Shown: positions 42,339 to 54,229 of the stretch, in pieces | How the letters are laid out: the number at the start of each line of letters is the position of its first letter | Position numbering within the stretch: the stretch's first letter is position 1 | Assembly (NCBI GenBank): GCA_949317995.1 | Contig: OX439038.1 | Coordinates: forward strand, 68,028,659 to 68,092,658 | Length of the DNA: 64,000 nucleotides | Direction of reading: 5' to 3' | Origin: Acholoe squamosa | Lineage: Eukaryota > Annelida > Polychaeta > Phyllodocida > Polynoidae | Notes under the pieces: model-generated | The model's input: the letters and a program-made list of their open reading frames with translations, nothing else | What the model was told of the DNA's origin: nothing | Database searches by the model: none | Program-made: the position numbers and the translations under genes

Positions 42339-44050
42339 TTTCAATATCGCAGAGAACAACCTTCAAATTGTCATGAAATCCACCAAGACTCTTACATACG
42401 AGCCTACATTAGTGCCCAGACTGCTACAACTCTGCTATCAAATCTTACCTGCATGATAAGGCTACATATAGACCAATCTAAGGGATGAAATGCTGATGAC
42501 AAAATGCCTCTTCATGCAGTAAGATAGGCAAATCGTTGGGGAATTTTCCCATCTATATTAAAATAAGCTCCAGCACAGGGAAAGTTTATACTCTGCTACA
42601 ATCTTCTACCCACCTAATGTAGATGAAAGGGGGCATGACTAGAATCCTCTTATACATGAATTCATAGCTGTGGGTCAGTGAACTTTGCAACCTAAGATGA
42701 TGGCATAATATTTTCAAGGGCTCCATGCCTCCTATGCATTTCTATAGTAAAAGCATGAAGAACTGGAGGGGGGTTCAGAAAATGATCAAAAAGGACATGG
42801 CCAGATTTATGGATGGTCCCTAGGTTATTGCCCGGTGCTATATTCCTGCATCATGGGGACAAATGGACAGAAAGCTGGAAGCCAATCAAGCTAAATGATA
42901 GGCAGCACATGAATGGATTTCTAAGGCTGCTTGCTATGCAGCACATGTACTATATATTACATCAATGTGGTACAGCACGGCAAGGTATGGTGGAAGTCAA
43001 ATGGCAGCATACCTATTCAGATTGCATTGAATAGGTAATTGGCATTAGTTGCCTAAAAGAGGCACAGGGACTACTGTAATGAATGATGAATTGGGTTCTG
43101 TATATGAGACGTGCAGGAAATTTTCTCTATAGTTCTGAATAACATTAGCATTTCACTCTTGCAAAGCTTGCACATCCAATTCAGAATTTTACCCTAGACA
43201 ATTTGATCAACCAATACCTAACATTTTTTTCTGGGTAAAAATTAAACGAAATTATTAGCTGCCCTGTAAAACAAATCTATTGTAATCTGAAGTGCAGAGG
43301 CGATTTTTCACGATTTTAGGGTAGCAACCATTCTAACTAGGCTAAGAGAAATAGTTAATATCTTTCAGATTTTGCTGTGGATTTTTTTAGATCTTTTCTG
43401 ATAAATGTTTTAATACCTTCTGTCAGTGCATTTCCTATCTAAAATAACCCTTCATGAGGATTGTTATCAGTTGGGAGATAAGGCTGATAAGGGCCACGCT
43501 GGTTGCTATGACGTCACTGCTGCTCCCTAGAATGGATAACAAAATTAATGAGAAATGTGAAAAATGTGCAAAAGATATTCCTTATAAAGCCATTAACTGT
43601 ACACCCAAAGATTATATTTATAAAAAATTTATGAAAAATTCATAACAATCGAAAAAAGAATTCTCAAAAATTCTCAAAAAAAAAGGTTCGGCCCTGTTTT
43701 GCTAGGGTCAGTCTAAAAAAACTTCCAAGGTCCTTTTGGCAGTGTCATTTGGCCTACTGGAGGTAGTGGTTGACCCACTCTGCTGGAACTTCGAGCAGCT
43801 TTCATTGCTTCTTATCTCATAAAATGTAATATGAAAGTGATAAAAAATTGCTTGGTCGAAAAATTGAGTATTGACACTAGGCTAACGAGCCAACATAGAT
43901 GTATGTTAAAACCAATAGTCTAAAAAGTCAAGTTTCATCTATTCTTAATTTTCCCATTTCCACCATCAATAGTTGTCTGTCCAACATCATGGATGTAAAG
44001 CCTTTGAAATTCACTTCACCTATAATCAAGAAAATGTGTGCCATTGCATT
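42339..44050. other. Intergenic, no gene recognised
   Basis: AT-rich. Frames such as 42813-43034 and 43454-43645 show no motif or splice support. Confidence 0.45.
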
Positions 44051-44280
44051 TCAGGAAAGTGCTCCCCCAAGTAAGTATAAAAAGGGGGTCTCCTTCCTGA
44101 AAGAACCTACTGATAGTCCATTGACATTGTCAGCACAAAGAGGAGCACCAGTGGTGTTAACACAAATCCCAGTTCCATCAAGCCTATCAAAACACTGCCT
44201 CAGCTTTTCAGCTGCGGAAAATGACTCTGCCATTGGAAAATCCATCAGTGGCAGCCATTGCTTTCAATTGCAAACTTAAT
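44051..44280 (-). repeat. Inverted dispersed repeat, left member
   Basis: Its reverse complement matches 46685-46870 at ~70% (CTGCCACTGATGG, GAAAAGCTGAGGCAGTGTTTTGATAGG versus GAAAAGCACAGGCAGTATTTTGATAGG in pieces). Both members give similar short translations (FDRLDGTG versus FDRFDSTG), but in-frame conservation is not convincing. Possibly the arms of an old foldback element. Confidence 0.5.
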
Positions 44281-44670
44281 TATGTTTTTCATGTAAAGCT
44301 CCCGAATAGTGGGGTCAATTTGTGTCCCTGTACATATTTATCATATCATTGTTCATACAAAATGGGGTACAAATGACATGATAATGATCATAGAGAAAAG
44401 ATGTAGATTTTACGCAGGCATCTTTTGATGAAAATGGAAATCCGAGAAAATACACTTTTGGTTGCCAGGAATATTTTTGACTTATTCTAGTTTTGATATG
44501 ATGAAAATGTGGACAGTAAATATCATATTTCCATATTGATCAGTCTTTCCTCTTTTCAAAAAGCGTGTACTCTTGGGGTAGATATTGATGCTTTAAAGAA
44601 TCGCATGACCTTGGGTATAACCTTTCAGCTTCTTCAATTTGTAAAAATAAAAATGAAAACTTTTTTTGGC

Positions 44671-45700
44671 AACTCAGCAGTAATTATTGCTTCAGGCGAT
44701 GCTTGAGCTTCCGTCGGGAGACGATTTTCTCCCCTTTACATGCCCCAAATATTCTTCACCTTGTTTGGACAGGTTGTTAGAGCTTTACTGAAACAGAACG
44801 CTCTTGTTTCCAGTGATTCCTAAAAGGATGTGTGCTAACCTCACTCCAAATGCTGTCCAGCAAGGGAGCAGTCATTATTTATCAACAGGGGGTGGTGGGT
44901 CTGAGGGGGGCCTAAAAATTCAGACCCCTCCTGAGGGGTGTGTGTAAACAATTTTCCCCTTTTTTTTAGCAAAAATGCCTGCACTACTATAGATTAAAGA
45001 GGGGCAGGACAATTTTGACTGCTGTCAAGGGGGCGCTGTAAAATTTTTTTGCATGTCTGGGAGAAAACCCACCACACCCTTGTTGATAAATAATGACCAC
45101 TCCCCAAGGGTATCCAAGATGAATCCTCAGTTGATTATTTCCTTTTCACAATCAGGTTCAAAGGGTATAGCATTAGGACTCTTGGTTGAATCGTTTTAAA
45201 GTTCACTATGATATTGTAACAGATTATACAGTCATTACCTGTGACAATAACACTAACAGTTCCATACATTACAAAAGATTGCAAATTTAATTTGATGAAA
45301 TAGCCTCTGCTTAATACAATAAAAGTACAGTTGACATTGTACTCATTTGAGTGCAACATTATTCTCTGTTCTACCTAAATTGACCACACACAACAACCAA
45401 ATGGAAATGTGACTGCAAGAAATAACCCCTTTAAAGAAGCTTATCATGTTGTTTGCGAGACCTCATTCAGATTATCTTGATTAGTCATAATTCCTTCAAT
45501 CAGCATTTCTTAATGATTTCAAATTAAGCACCTCATTAAAGGAGCCTTTGTGAATTCTCTTAGTGTCAACATGCTAGCTTTGGTACAATTTGTTGTTGAG
45601 AAAGGTTCAGTTTGAACATAAAATTATATATAACCATTATGAACTGAATTGGTTCTTCTTTCATTATTTTTAGACGGTTACTTGTTGTATCGCTGACATT
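44671..45700 (+). repeat. Diverged dispersed repeat, copy A
   Basis: Shares ordered blocks with 55157-55790: AACTCAGCA, ATTATTGCT.CAGGCGA, GGTATAGCATTAGGACT, and a TTATTTTT.TACAGTTG-like end. The MITE at 44867-45104 interrupts copy A and is absent from copy B. No ORF. Confidence 0.5.
44867..45104. mobile_element. ~240-bp MITE with GTCATTATTTATCAACA ends
   Basis: GTCATTATTTATCAACAG at the left and its inverse near 45081-45100 belong to ~35-bp inverted ends that also include GTGGTGGGT. CAAGGG occurs on both sides (44861-44866 and about 45105-45110), a candidate 6-bp target duplication. It lies inside dispersed repeat copy A and is missing from copy B, confirming insertion. Confidence 0.75.
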
Positions 45701-45732
45701 TACTAGTTGGATGGTGAACAGTTATCATTATG

Positions 45733-45892
45733 CTAGTGTAGGGTTCGGTGAAAACAGTCTAGTCTGGTGGCTTAGGGATACCGAAACGCGGTTCCCTACA
45801 CTTGCATCAAGGAGCGGAATGACGTCACTGGGAGTCCACAAGAGAGAAATTCTCCTTCTATTCCAACAGTGGACATAGAAGATTTATAAAAG
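45733..45892 (+). promoter_or_regulatory. Promoter-like cluster: hairpin, CRE, TATA
   Basis: AGTGTAGGG (about 45738) pairs with CCCTACACT (about 45793) around a ~50-base interior. A full CRE TGACGTCA follows at 45820-45827 and TATAAAAG at 45885-45892, then a donor-like GAGGTGAGC at about 45918. Spacing of CRE and TATA suits a regulated promoter, but no ORF of note begins downstream before the LINE tail at 45975. Confidence 0.3.
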
Positions 45893-45974
45893 GTGACAAA
45901 CTTGGGGTTTCTTGTTTCTTGAGGTGAGCATGTGGGCAGCTGGTGTCCATATGCATGAGCCCGGGCCTACATGT

Positions 45975-46320
45975 TTGTCTTTTGTCATGGGATTCCCCCT
46001 CAGTGAACCATGTCTGGGTGATCAAAGGCTCAGGTCTATCTAGCCCTGTCTATGGGACTAGGCAAATAAAAGAATAGGGAAATGGAGCCTTGGTAACGAT
46101 TTCCCCCTCAAACCACCAAATAGATTTAATCGTTCATCTCATAGATTCAGGCATCAATAGGTGTTATCCCTGCTGTGTTGGGAAAGCAGCATATGAATAT
46201 CTTCTCAAACACCTGTCCAAACTGCGAAAAGAAAATACTTAATGTCCGGAAAGCAAAATCTCTCTGCTAACTTTGGATTACAATTAATGGAGGTAAAATC
46301 AGCCAAACCAAACCAAACCA
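45975..46320 (+). mobile_element. 5'-truncated non-LTR tail, second copy
   Basis: Matches 6885-7170 (TTTGTCTTTTG.CATGGGATT, CCCCCTCAGTGAACCA, AGGCAAATAAAAGAA, TTCATCTCATAGATT) and ends in a CCAAA-type repeat (AACCAAACCAAACCAA). Non-coding. Confidence 0.7.
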
Positions 46321-46392
46321 AGTCCCAATATCAGCCCCCCTGCAATGATAGCAGGCAGTGACTATGTTTTGCCTGTCAACTCCCAGTAGGCA

Positions 46393-46468
46393 CAGAATGT
46401 TGAATCAAAATTGAAATAATGTTGATACCCATGATTAACATTATTTCAATATTGATTTAACAGTTCTG
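46393..46468. repeat. 76-nt imperfect hairpin
   Basis: CAGAATGTTGAATCAAAATTG... pairs with its inverse ending TTGATTTAACAGTTCTG; the inner stem TTGAAATAATGTT/AACATTATTTCAA is perfect, with a ~12-nt loop. Flanking CCCAGTAGGCACAG and ATCCAGTG make it look like a miniature version of the CCCA-ended palindromic elements at 5654 and 48127. Pre-miRNA-like in size, but more likely a mini-element. Confidence 0.6.
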
Positions 46469-46684
46469 TATCCAGTGAGCTGTAGTTAGACCCCAAAAAC
46501 CTAAACCATGATGCACAGTCTGGTCTCAATGGCTGAATAGATACGCTTAAGCTCACACATTTTTGCACTGTTATTCTTCGATCTGACATGTGCCATACAA
46601 AATGATGTGAAAGGATGACACCCACCATTTCCTCACTACAAGTAAATGTCATGACAGCTCCTGCAGAAAAAGAACCACTGTAAT

Positions 46685-46870
46685 AGAAAAGGATGCCTGC
46701 CACTGATGGCTTCTGCAGTGGTGGAGACCTTTTTGAATTTGAAAAGCACAGGCAGTATTTTGATAGGTTTGATAGCACTGGGAATTCTAACACCGCTGGT
46801 CCTGCTGTGCTGACGAAGTCCATGAATCAAGTTCCTCAAGGACAGAGATCTTTTCTTTTTATCATGAGAT
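46685..46870 (+). repeat. Inverted dispersed repeat, right member
   Basis: See 44051-44280, its inverted partner 2.4 kb away. Contains AGCACAGGCAGTATTTTGAT and CCGCTGGTCCTGCTGTGCTG. No coding evidence. Confidence 0.5.
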
Positions 46871-48126
46871 TTTACTTTCCTAATACATCTTTCATTTTGT
46901 AGCTGCTGAGTAAGTGAATAAAACGGCTTTAATGTAGCTTAGTGGAAGTTGAATGAAGGTGCAGTGAGGGCAGTGAAAGCTTTAAAGTTGTGCCATCAGG
47001 TACTTTCTGTAAGTGAATTAACTACACTATCAAAGACATCACAGCAGCAGGATCATCCCCACCGGTGAGCCATGGGAGGAGAATTATAGGGTTTACTGAG
47101 GCTCTAAATCAGGATCTAACTTTTTTTTACAGAACGTCTACACACACCTCAGTCATAGCAGTGAATGTATACAATTCTTTACTTTTAGCATGGTCTTGGT
47201 AGATGGCCCATCTTTAATGGTTAAATCTACTGTAACATTGTGGGATGTTTAGTGTTACCTGTGGGCTAGACACTGAATCCAATTTATCTTCCATTAGGGG
47301 CAGGGCCCAGAGCCACCTGCAGGGCACCAATGTAACTAGGCTGCCCCAATCCGTGGCTCATCTATTCACACAGCCATTCTGCTTCAAGTACACCTTCCCA
47401 GCATGCACCATAATGGGTAAGAGCATGTTCACCGCAAGGGAAAGCAGCCATCAGATTTTATTCCTGTCTGGCCAGGTGAAGTGAGAGGTGGGCAGGAGTA
47501 TGAGGGGAAACCGATGTGGGATGGTGCTGGCTAGTGGTAAAGGGAATTGGGATTGAGGCCTTATGGAAGAAGTTGTGTCTGAATATACTATGCCATGTAG
47601 TATAACATACTTTATCCCTTGGTATGCTTTATCCCTTACATACCAATGAATGTGGGAAGAAGCAAGGATTATCAGGTTTGGCTAAGGAATAATAGCAGAA
47701 GGAAAGAATGTAGGAAAAATAGAAAGAAAGAAAAGAAAGGATGAGCTTTGACACAAAATTAGCCAAATTTAACAGATGATGCTCTTAATCATCCCAGACA
47801 TTGCTAATCAATGACGGCTGGTGCACATACTCATGCATTGTGTTGGGTCGAGACATCCTTTTTAATATGATGATTCTCAGTGACATTGATGAAGAGATAA
47901 CTCAAGAACCCTTAGATACAATTTATATATCTTTATTGCATAGGCTTAACAATTGATGTTTTATCATGAACAATACTTCTCGCTTGGCTAATGAGACGAT
48001 ACACATTTCCATTGTGAGAGATTCCATACTGAACTTACAATATAATAGATAAGTCCTTCCATCCTGTGATGATGATCTCCATCGTGCACTCCAGTGTTAC
48101 CATAGGAAGTCTATGGTTCCAGGCAT
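46871..48126. other. Intergenic, no gene recognised
   Basis: Short frames only; a purine-rich AGAAAGAAAGAAAAGAAAGG stretch lies near 47720. Confidence 0.45.
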
Positions 48127-48431
48127 CCCACTTGGCAAAAAACATTTTTTTTAACATTTGCAAATGTTTTTATTTGGTTTATCCAAAAAAATGTTTAAAA
48201 AAAATGTTATTTTGAGAAATAAAAACGTTTCCTTTTTCAACCAATTGTCAACCAAATAAAAAAGGTTTTTTTATACTGATATGAAAACATTTTTATGAAA
48301 ACGTCAAAATAACGTTTTTTTTAGTACATGTAAAAACGTTATGTTTACTTTGAAAAAAAAAATGTTTTGCAAACTTAGGAACCAAAATAAAATGTTTTTT
48401 GACGAAAAAAAACATTTTTCTGGCAAGTGGG
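48127..48431. mobile_element. AT-rich palindromic mini-element with CCCACTTG ends
   Basis: CCCACTTGGCAAAAAACAT at 48127 is inverted at the right as TTTTTCTGGCAAGTGGG (ends 48431). The 305-bp interior is made of AACGTTTT/AAAACGTT and AACATTTT/AAAATGTT words in both orientations, giving strong self-complementarity. Non-coding. Same architecture as 5654-6288, where the core word is CCAACGTTGG. Confidence 0.75.
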
Positions 48432-49024
48432 TTGGCATGCCTGTGTATTAGTTAATCTTTTGAGTACAGCACATGATGCTGCATGGCTATGATATTGTAT
48501 ATCAGAAGGTGGCACTGCACAATCTATGTCTGAGCTGGATGATGGTCAGGGCTGCTACTGCTTATACTAATGGGGATATGGATATCCTGTCCCATGGGCT
48601 TGCTAGGTCTGGTTCATACTGGAATGAACTGGTCTATGGGCCTCACTATGGGATAGCCCTGCATGATGGTTATCATACATAATGGTTAACCTGTATAATG
48701 GATATCCTGCCTAAAGGTTATCCCTCGTATACCCTTTACATATTCTGGACTATTAGTAGTATGGTCTACATATAGTTGTTTTAATTGTACAGAAAGGTGG
48801 CCACAAGCTAACTACTTTGATTATACCTACTAACATTTGTAAGTTTATTCACAGTATTAGGTACATGATGGGGTTCCTTGAATGGATAAAAACAACAGAT
48901 GGATTTTCTTGGAAGATAATAGGCCTACCTACTTTTCAGAACCCATATATATGTCTGGGTTCGGACAAAACTAGTTGATAATTTTTTCTCCAAGTGACCA
49001 TCTCGACAGAGGTCTCTAGATGAC
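48432..49024. other. Intergenic, no gene recognised
   Basis: ATGGTTATC/GGATATCC words recur around 48590-48720 (for example CATAATGGTTAACC and ATAATGGATATCC). No gene. Confidence 0.4.
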
Positions 49025-52000
49025 TAATTTAACAACAACATAACCCCAGAAAACATGTACAACTTCCTTCAGACAAGGGCGAAAACCAAATTAACGCTCA
49101 AAACAACTAAAAGAGAATCTTTCCAAAATTATGTTAAATCTCTCCCCTTGTCCAAATCCATGAAAAAGGTCTGGCAAGCAGTAAATAGAATGAAAGGGAA
49201 GGCCAACAACCCAACAATACACCACCTGATAGTTGGGGGCGAACCCAAAAGAACAAAGCAAGAGATTACAAATGCACTGGCACCCAACTTTTCTTCAGAT
49301 AATAAAGAGAACTATAACCTATCTTTTAACATTCGTGAATTGAAACATGCACTAAATGGCTCAAAAGACTCCAGCCCAGGACCAGATGAGATCCACTACC
49401 AAATGCTGAAACATCTCCCTGCCAATCAACTCAACCTCCTGCTGGATGTCTTCAATGATATCTGGGTAAATGGGAAATATCCCAAATCTTGGGCAGAGGC
49501 ATTGGTCGTACCCATCCCCAAACCAGGAAAAGACCACAGTCAACCCTGTAATTACAGACCCATAGCAATGACAAGCTGCCTTGCCAAAATTATGGAAAGA
49601 ATGGTGAACAACCGACTGATGTGGTACCTTGAGTCTAATGAACTCATGAATCCACTTCAGTCAGGATTGCTGAAAAATCATAGCATGACAGACCATCCTG
49701 TCAGGTTAGAAAGTTACATCCGAAAGGGATTTGCAAATAATGAACATGTGGTTGCCATCTTCTTAAACTGGAGAAGGCCTATGACACCACATTGAAACAT
49801 GGAATCCTGAAAGACATTCACAAACTAGGGCTCCGTGGAATTTCTTGCCACCAGAGTATTCAGTGTATGCCTTGGCACTACACTCTCAGACAGAGTAGAA
49901 CAAAAAGTGGGTGTCCCCCAGGGCTGTGTCCTCTCTGTAACCCTGTCTGGCATAAAGATAAATGAAATAACCAAAAACTTACAAACTGACATCAGTTGCT
50001 CTTTGTATGTGGATGACTTTGTCATTAGCTACAGATTGAGGCATATTTAAACTATTGAAAGAAAGCTTCAACAGGTCCTGAACCACCTTGGAACCTGGAG
50101 CTCCCAAAACGGCTTTAAGTTCTCACAGACCAAAACCACCTGTGTCCACTTCTGTTGCAGAAGAGGATGTAAAGAAAAACCAACGCTCCACCTCCAGAAC
50201 ATGGCACTCGAAGTCAAAGAAGAAGTGAAGTACCTTAGGCTGATATTCGACAGAATACTCAACTTCAAACCACACATCGAATACTTGAGGAGGAAATGTC
50301 AAAAAGCCATGAATGTGCTTTCCCACACAGACTGGGGTGCTGACAAAGAAACATTACTGATCTTATACAGGGCCTTCATCCAGTCAAGACTAGACTATGG
50401 CTCTATTGTATAAACCAGGGACGGAGATTGTGCCTGGGGGCATTCCATACATTTCAGGGAAAAAGTCTAGAGGTGGAGGCAAACATTGCCCCCTCGAGCT
50501 TAGGCGAGAAATGCTGTATATACAGTACGCAGTTAAAGTAAGAGCAAACAAAAAAAAACAACATATGAGACACTGTTCACAGAAAACAATTCAGTGTACA
50601 GGAAAAAAACTGAACATGACCCAACCATACTCCTACAGAGTAAAAAGACCTATGAAAGCAGCAAAATTAGATGTGATCAAAACCAGGGAGATAAAATCAC
50701 CCAATAATCCCCTATGGCTACAAATGAGGCCAAAGATCATCTTCACCATCTGCAAAAACAAAAAGGCAGAAACAGACTCAGTCACGTTTAAAGATCAACT
50801 CCAAGGGATAGAAAAACACCATAGTGAACACCTGGCAGTGTACACAGATGGTTCTAAGGAGGGTGACAAAGTAGGCTATGGAGTACACACGCCATATGCT
50901 AAAGGTTAGACGTGATAAGAACTTATTATCTATGATGTATGATGTTTCTTGTGATCCAAACTGTGTCAAACTCCCTGCCAGGAACTTGCGCGGCAATGTT
51001 AAAAAACAGTTAAAGGTATCCAAATCTAGGTGTTTGACGTATGATAAGTCACCACTGTACAGGGGATGTGTCCTTTGGGACAAATTGGATGCAAATACTC
51101 AGCAGATAGGCAGTAAGAAAGAATTCATGAACAAAATCTGAATGTATTTGGTGTATAACCGTCACTTGATAGACTACGCAATTATTTTTGAAAGATGTAA
51201 TATACATGCTGCCTGCGGATAATCGACTTGTGCAAATCATGGTGATACATACAGCCCCTAAGAGGCTTTAGTTATGTCTTTAGTAATATCGTAATGATCT
51301 ACACCCAAAATGATGCCTGCCTGATGTAACTTTGTACAACCTGATTGAGCGCTACACTATTTCTTTCCTGTTGCCGTGTTTTGGCCGATCTGAAAAACGT
51401 ACATGTATGATTTCTGCCAATAAACTTGTTAAAACTCAAAAACTCAAAAACTTATATGGCAACCTCAAAAGAGGCCTCCTTGCTACGCTCTGTAGAATAT
51501 GCCAGGATATCAACTCACCAGAAATTCATTCATTGCTCTGTCAGACTCCAAGTCATGCCTTCAAGCAATGAACCAATATGAACCGAACAATCCATTGATA
51601 CAAGACATCAGGGACAAAACCAACAACTTTTAGAAAGCAAAGAAAGAAGTGGTTTTCTGCTATCTGCCAAGCCATATTGGCATAGATGGAAACGAGGCAG
51701 CAGATGAAGCCGCAAAGTCAGCACTGAAACTGACACCTCAAGAAGTCCCAATCCCACACACAGACCTGATATTAACAATCAAGAAATATGTGAAACTAAA
51801 ATGGCAAGCTGACTGGAATAAGCAGCATGAGAACAAGCTACACTCCATTCAGCCTCAACTGAAAGGCAAGGGTGAAAAAAGAAAACTATCCAGATCAGAC
51901 GAAGTGAAACTAACACATCTGCAAATTGGCCACACAAGGCTTACACACAAACACCAACTGAAACGTGAAGCCCAACCAATGTGCCAACAATGCAAGACTG

Positions 52001-52068
52001 AACTCACAGTTAAGCATATCTTGCTCAACTGTCGAAGGATTGCAAGCAGCAGAAGAAAATATCTTTAA
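49025..52068 (+). pseudogene. 5'-truncated I-like LINE ORF2 (RT, RNase H), broken
   Basis: Homologous to ORF2 of the full-length LINE from about its residue 260 onward, but clearly another subfamily (~70% protein identity). RT is present in pieces: VVPIPKPGKD and YRPIAMTSCLAK (49500-49590), a frameshift destroying the FFDLEKAYD motif near 49765, VPQGCVLS and SLYVDDF (49910-50020), then a stop near 50048. RNase H starts VYTDGSKEGD (about 50840) and is split by a foreign LINE tail (50905-51447); it resumes with SDSKSC and GNEAADEAAKSAL (51545-51725), and a zinc knuckle CQQCKTELTVKHILLNC ends the protein at 52068. Endonuclease and ORF1 are absent. Confidence 0.85.
50905..51447 (+). mobile_element. 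3' end of a CR1/Rex-like LINE nested in the LINE copy
   Basis: The fragment opens with an ORF tail (to TGA at 51139): RRDKNLLSMMYD, then SKSRC, KSPLYRGCVLWDKL and FMNKI, the pattern typical of the C terminus of CR1-like and related LINEs (R..hLL..M......YRG..LWN.L). A ~300-bp 3' UTR follows, with AATAAA (about 51420) and a terminal AAAACTC repeat. ATATG flanks both sides (about 50899 and 51450), a possible short target duplication. It interrupts the RNase H domain of the host LINE, so it is younger. Confidence 0.65.
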
Positions 52069-52560
52069 AATGCAACAACACTGAAAGCTGTCTTCAACAC
52101 AATAGAAACAAAAGAACTCCTGAACTTCCTCAAAGAATCAGACTTATATAAGTACAATCATGTAGATCGTATATATGTGTAATTCTTACAAAAGGGAAAA
52201 AAAAATCGAAAAACTGCTGATCCGTCGGTGTCAGGATAATGTGACCAAACGGGTGATGTGTCTACAGTTCTACAGTTACCTGCATGAGGCAGCACATTAA
52301 AGAGGGGCCCTGAGCCACAAGTGGTATTTCACTGCTATGAGCCGTGTCCCACTGCTACAAGCAGACTCATAAATATATGCACGCGCAGACATACACACCC
52401 ATGCACTCATATTCCCAAACCTGAGGTAGGCCTGCAGCCTACCTGGTAGGCCTGCAGCCTACCTGGTAGGCCTGCAGCCTACCATTACTATTGAATAGTT
52501 TAAAAATTTTTGAATGTCTGAGTTCCTCGATGGCCTGCCGACGTAAAACTAAACAAACAA
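52069..52560 (+). other. 3' UTR and tail of the truncated LINE
   Basis: Shares AGAGGGGCC.TGAGCCAC and GAGCCGTGTCCCACTGCTAC with the full-length LINE 3' UTR, but ends differently, in GCCTGCCGACGTAAAACTAA and an ACAAA tail, identical in style to 7200-7240. This shows that at least two tail types exist within the same LINE group. Confidence 0.75.
52426..52484 (+). repeat. Three 20-bp tandem units
   Basis: TAGGCCTGCAGCCTACCTGG repeated about three times at the LINE 3' UTR. Each unit is itself a near-palindrome (GGTAGGC-CTGCAG-CCTACC). Confidence 0.95.
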
Positions 52561-54229
52561 AGTTGTGCAGGTGGTTGAACAGGTCTTATCCCTCCCCTTA
52601 AATCCTCTCTTCTTGGTCCAACCTGACAGTCACACGCTGTTCCAACAGATGAGAGGAAAATCCTTCAACAAGAATTCCACTGCGGTAGATCTTAATCAAA
52701 TTAACATTAATTTTGCATTCGGTTTGAGTGGCTTATGTATCAGTGCTGTCAGTAATTTTTTTCCTATCATAGGTAAATGGCAAAAAGAGTGGGTATTTCT
52801 CGTGATTTGATAGACGGCTAAAATTAAGCTATTCCCTTTTCTTAGGCAAATAACTCATAGGCACTACAGGTCATGATGTACCCTGCTCTATTTGCATCCA
52901 CATTGGTTGCATATAAAATATCCTCAGCATCCCTACCTAAATTACACCACGACCCAATGCATTTGGAAATGCAGCATAGTCCTCCATCATTCCTATCCAG
53001 TAAGGAATAAACTAGTGAGAAAGAGGAGCGACAGGCTGACCATCACATCAGCAGATCTATTTCAAGTCTTTACTGTTCTGGAAAATTTGTGATGATACAA
53101 TTAACTTGTCATATTTTTTACCAATCAAAGTTCTGCTATCCAATTCAGTAAAGTGTGGCCCTCAGTGCTTCATGGGAGAAGGACTATGATTGACTGATTC
53201 ATTTAGGATTTTAAAGGAACCATCTTTCTTTCAAGAGGTCTTTTCTTTGATTGACATGAGTGTTAGTCAAGAACACTTAAGTGATCTTAAGTTGAAATAG
53301 ATTACATCCAGATTACATTTGCCAAGATTTTGTTAATTCTCCTTCTCAGCTTTTCCCATGTTATGCTCTGTTATCCACTGTTATCCACGTACCCCAAAAT
53401 GCTTCCAATCCATATAGGCTAAGGCGATGATGAGGTGGCATAGAATATCAATAGTTCAATACAATCTTCACTGCACCATTGACCTCTGGCATTCATGTGA
53501 AAGATAACAGGGTGTATTGCTTCTACACTCTGCCATTCTATTTAGACATTCACAGAGCAAATTCACTATCATAAAGATAGGTTTAACATGCTGTGCAGCT
53601 GGTGAGGTCATTCGGTGTAATTCTGTATTGAAATTATTTTGAATGGTTAATAGCAGATATTTTCTATTGATCTTCTCTCTTTAATGAATGAGAGCTGTTG
53701 AACAATAAACTGGTCTCACATACTTCTTTATACATCTAAGGAGCAAGGACTAATTTTGCATATTCTGTTTACAAAAGAGAAATACAGTTGTTCTACAATG
53801 GAGGTACTTTGCCTCCTTTGTTTGGGTACCCTTGCTATGGTAATTAAGACACTTCACAACACTCCAAAGCAGTTACAGCTGCTCCCCTTCAAATTGTGTT
53901 GAATCTTTTAGTTATTCCACATTATAAGGCAGAACTAATCCTAGCACTGCTACTGCAGATCTATGTAGACATAATCACTGATGATGTCAGTACTGCCCTA
54001 AGAACATATCATGTAAAAGGATCGGTGATGCCTAGGCTAGGGATGGGGCAAAAACAAGAACTATAGGACTCTGCAATGCCATCTATTGTCATTTCATCAT
54101 TCGTCCCTGCTCAAAGAAGCTACAGGATCTTTTTCATGTGAAAAGGTATATAGCTAAGCACCGTATAGGTATAACCTACATTTGGAGCCACTGGATAAAG
54201 GGAACATCATATTTCATGAATGTAACATA
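52561..54229. other. Intergenic, no gene recognised
   Basis: AT-rich. The frame 52565-52810 has hydrophobic stretches but no start context, splice or family support. Confidence 0.45.

Noticed and set aside
52565..52810. Possible membrane protein exon
   Set aside because: Hydrophobic but with no splice sites, start context or conservation that I can see.
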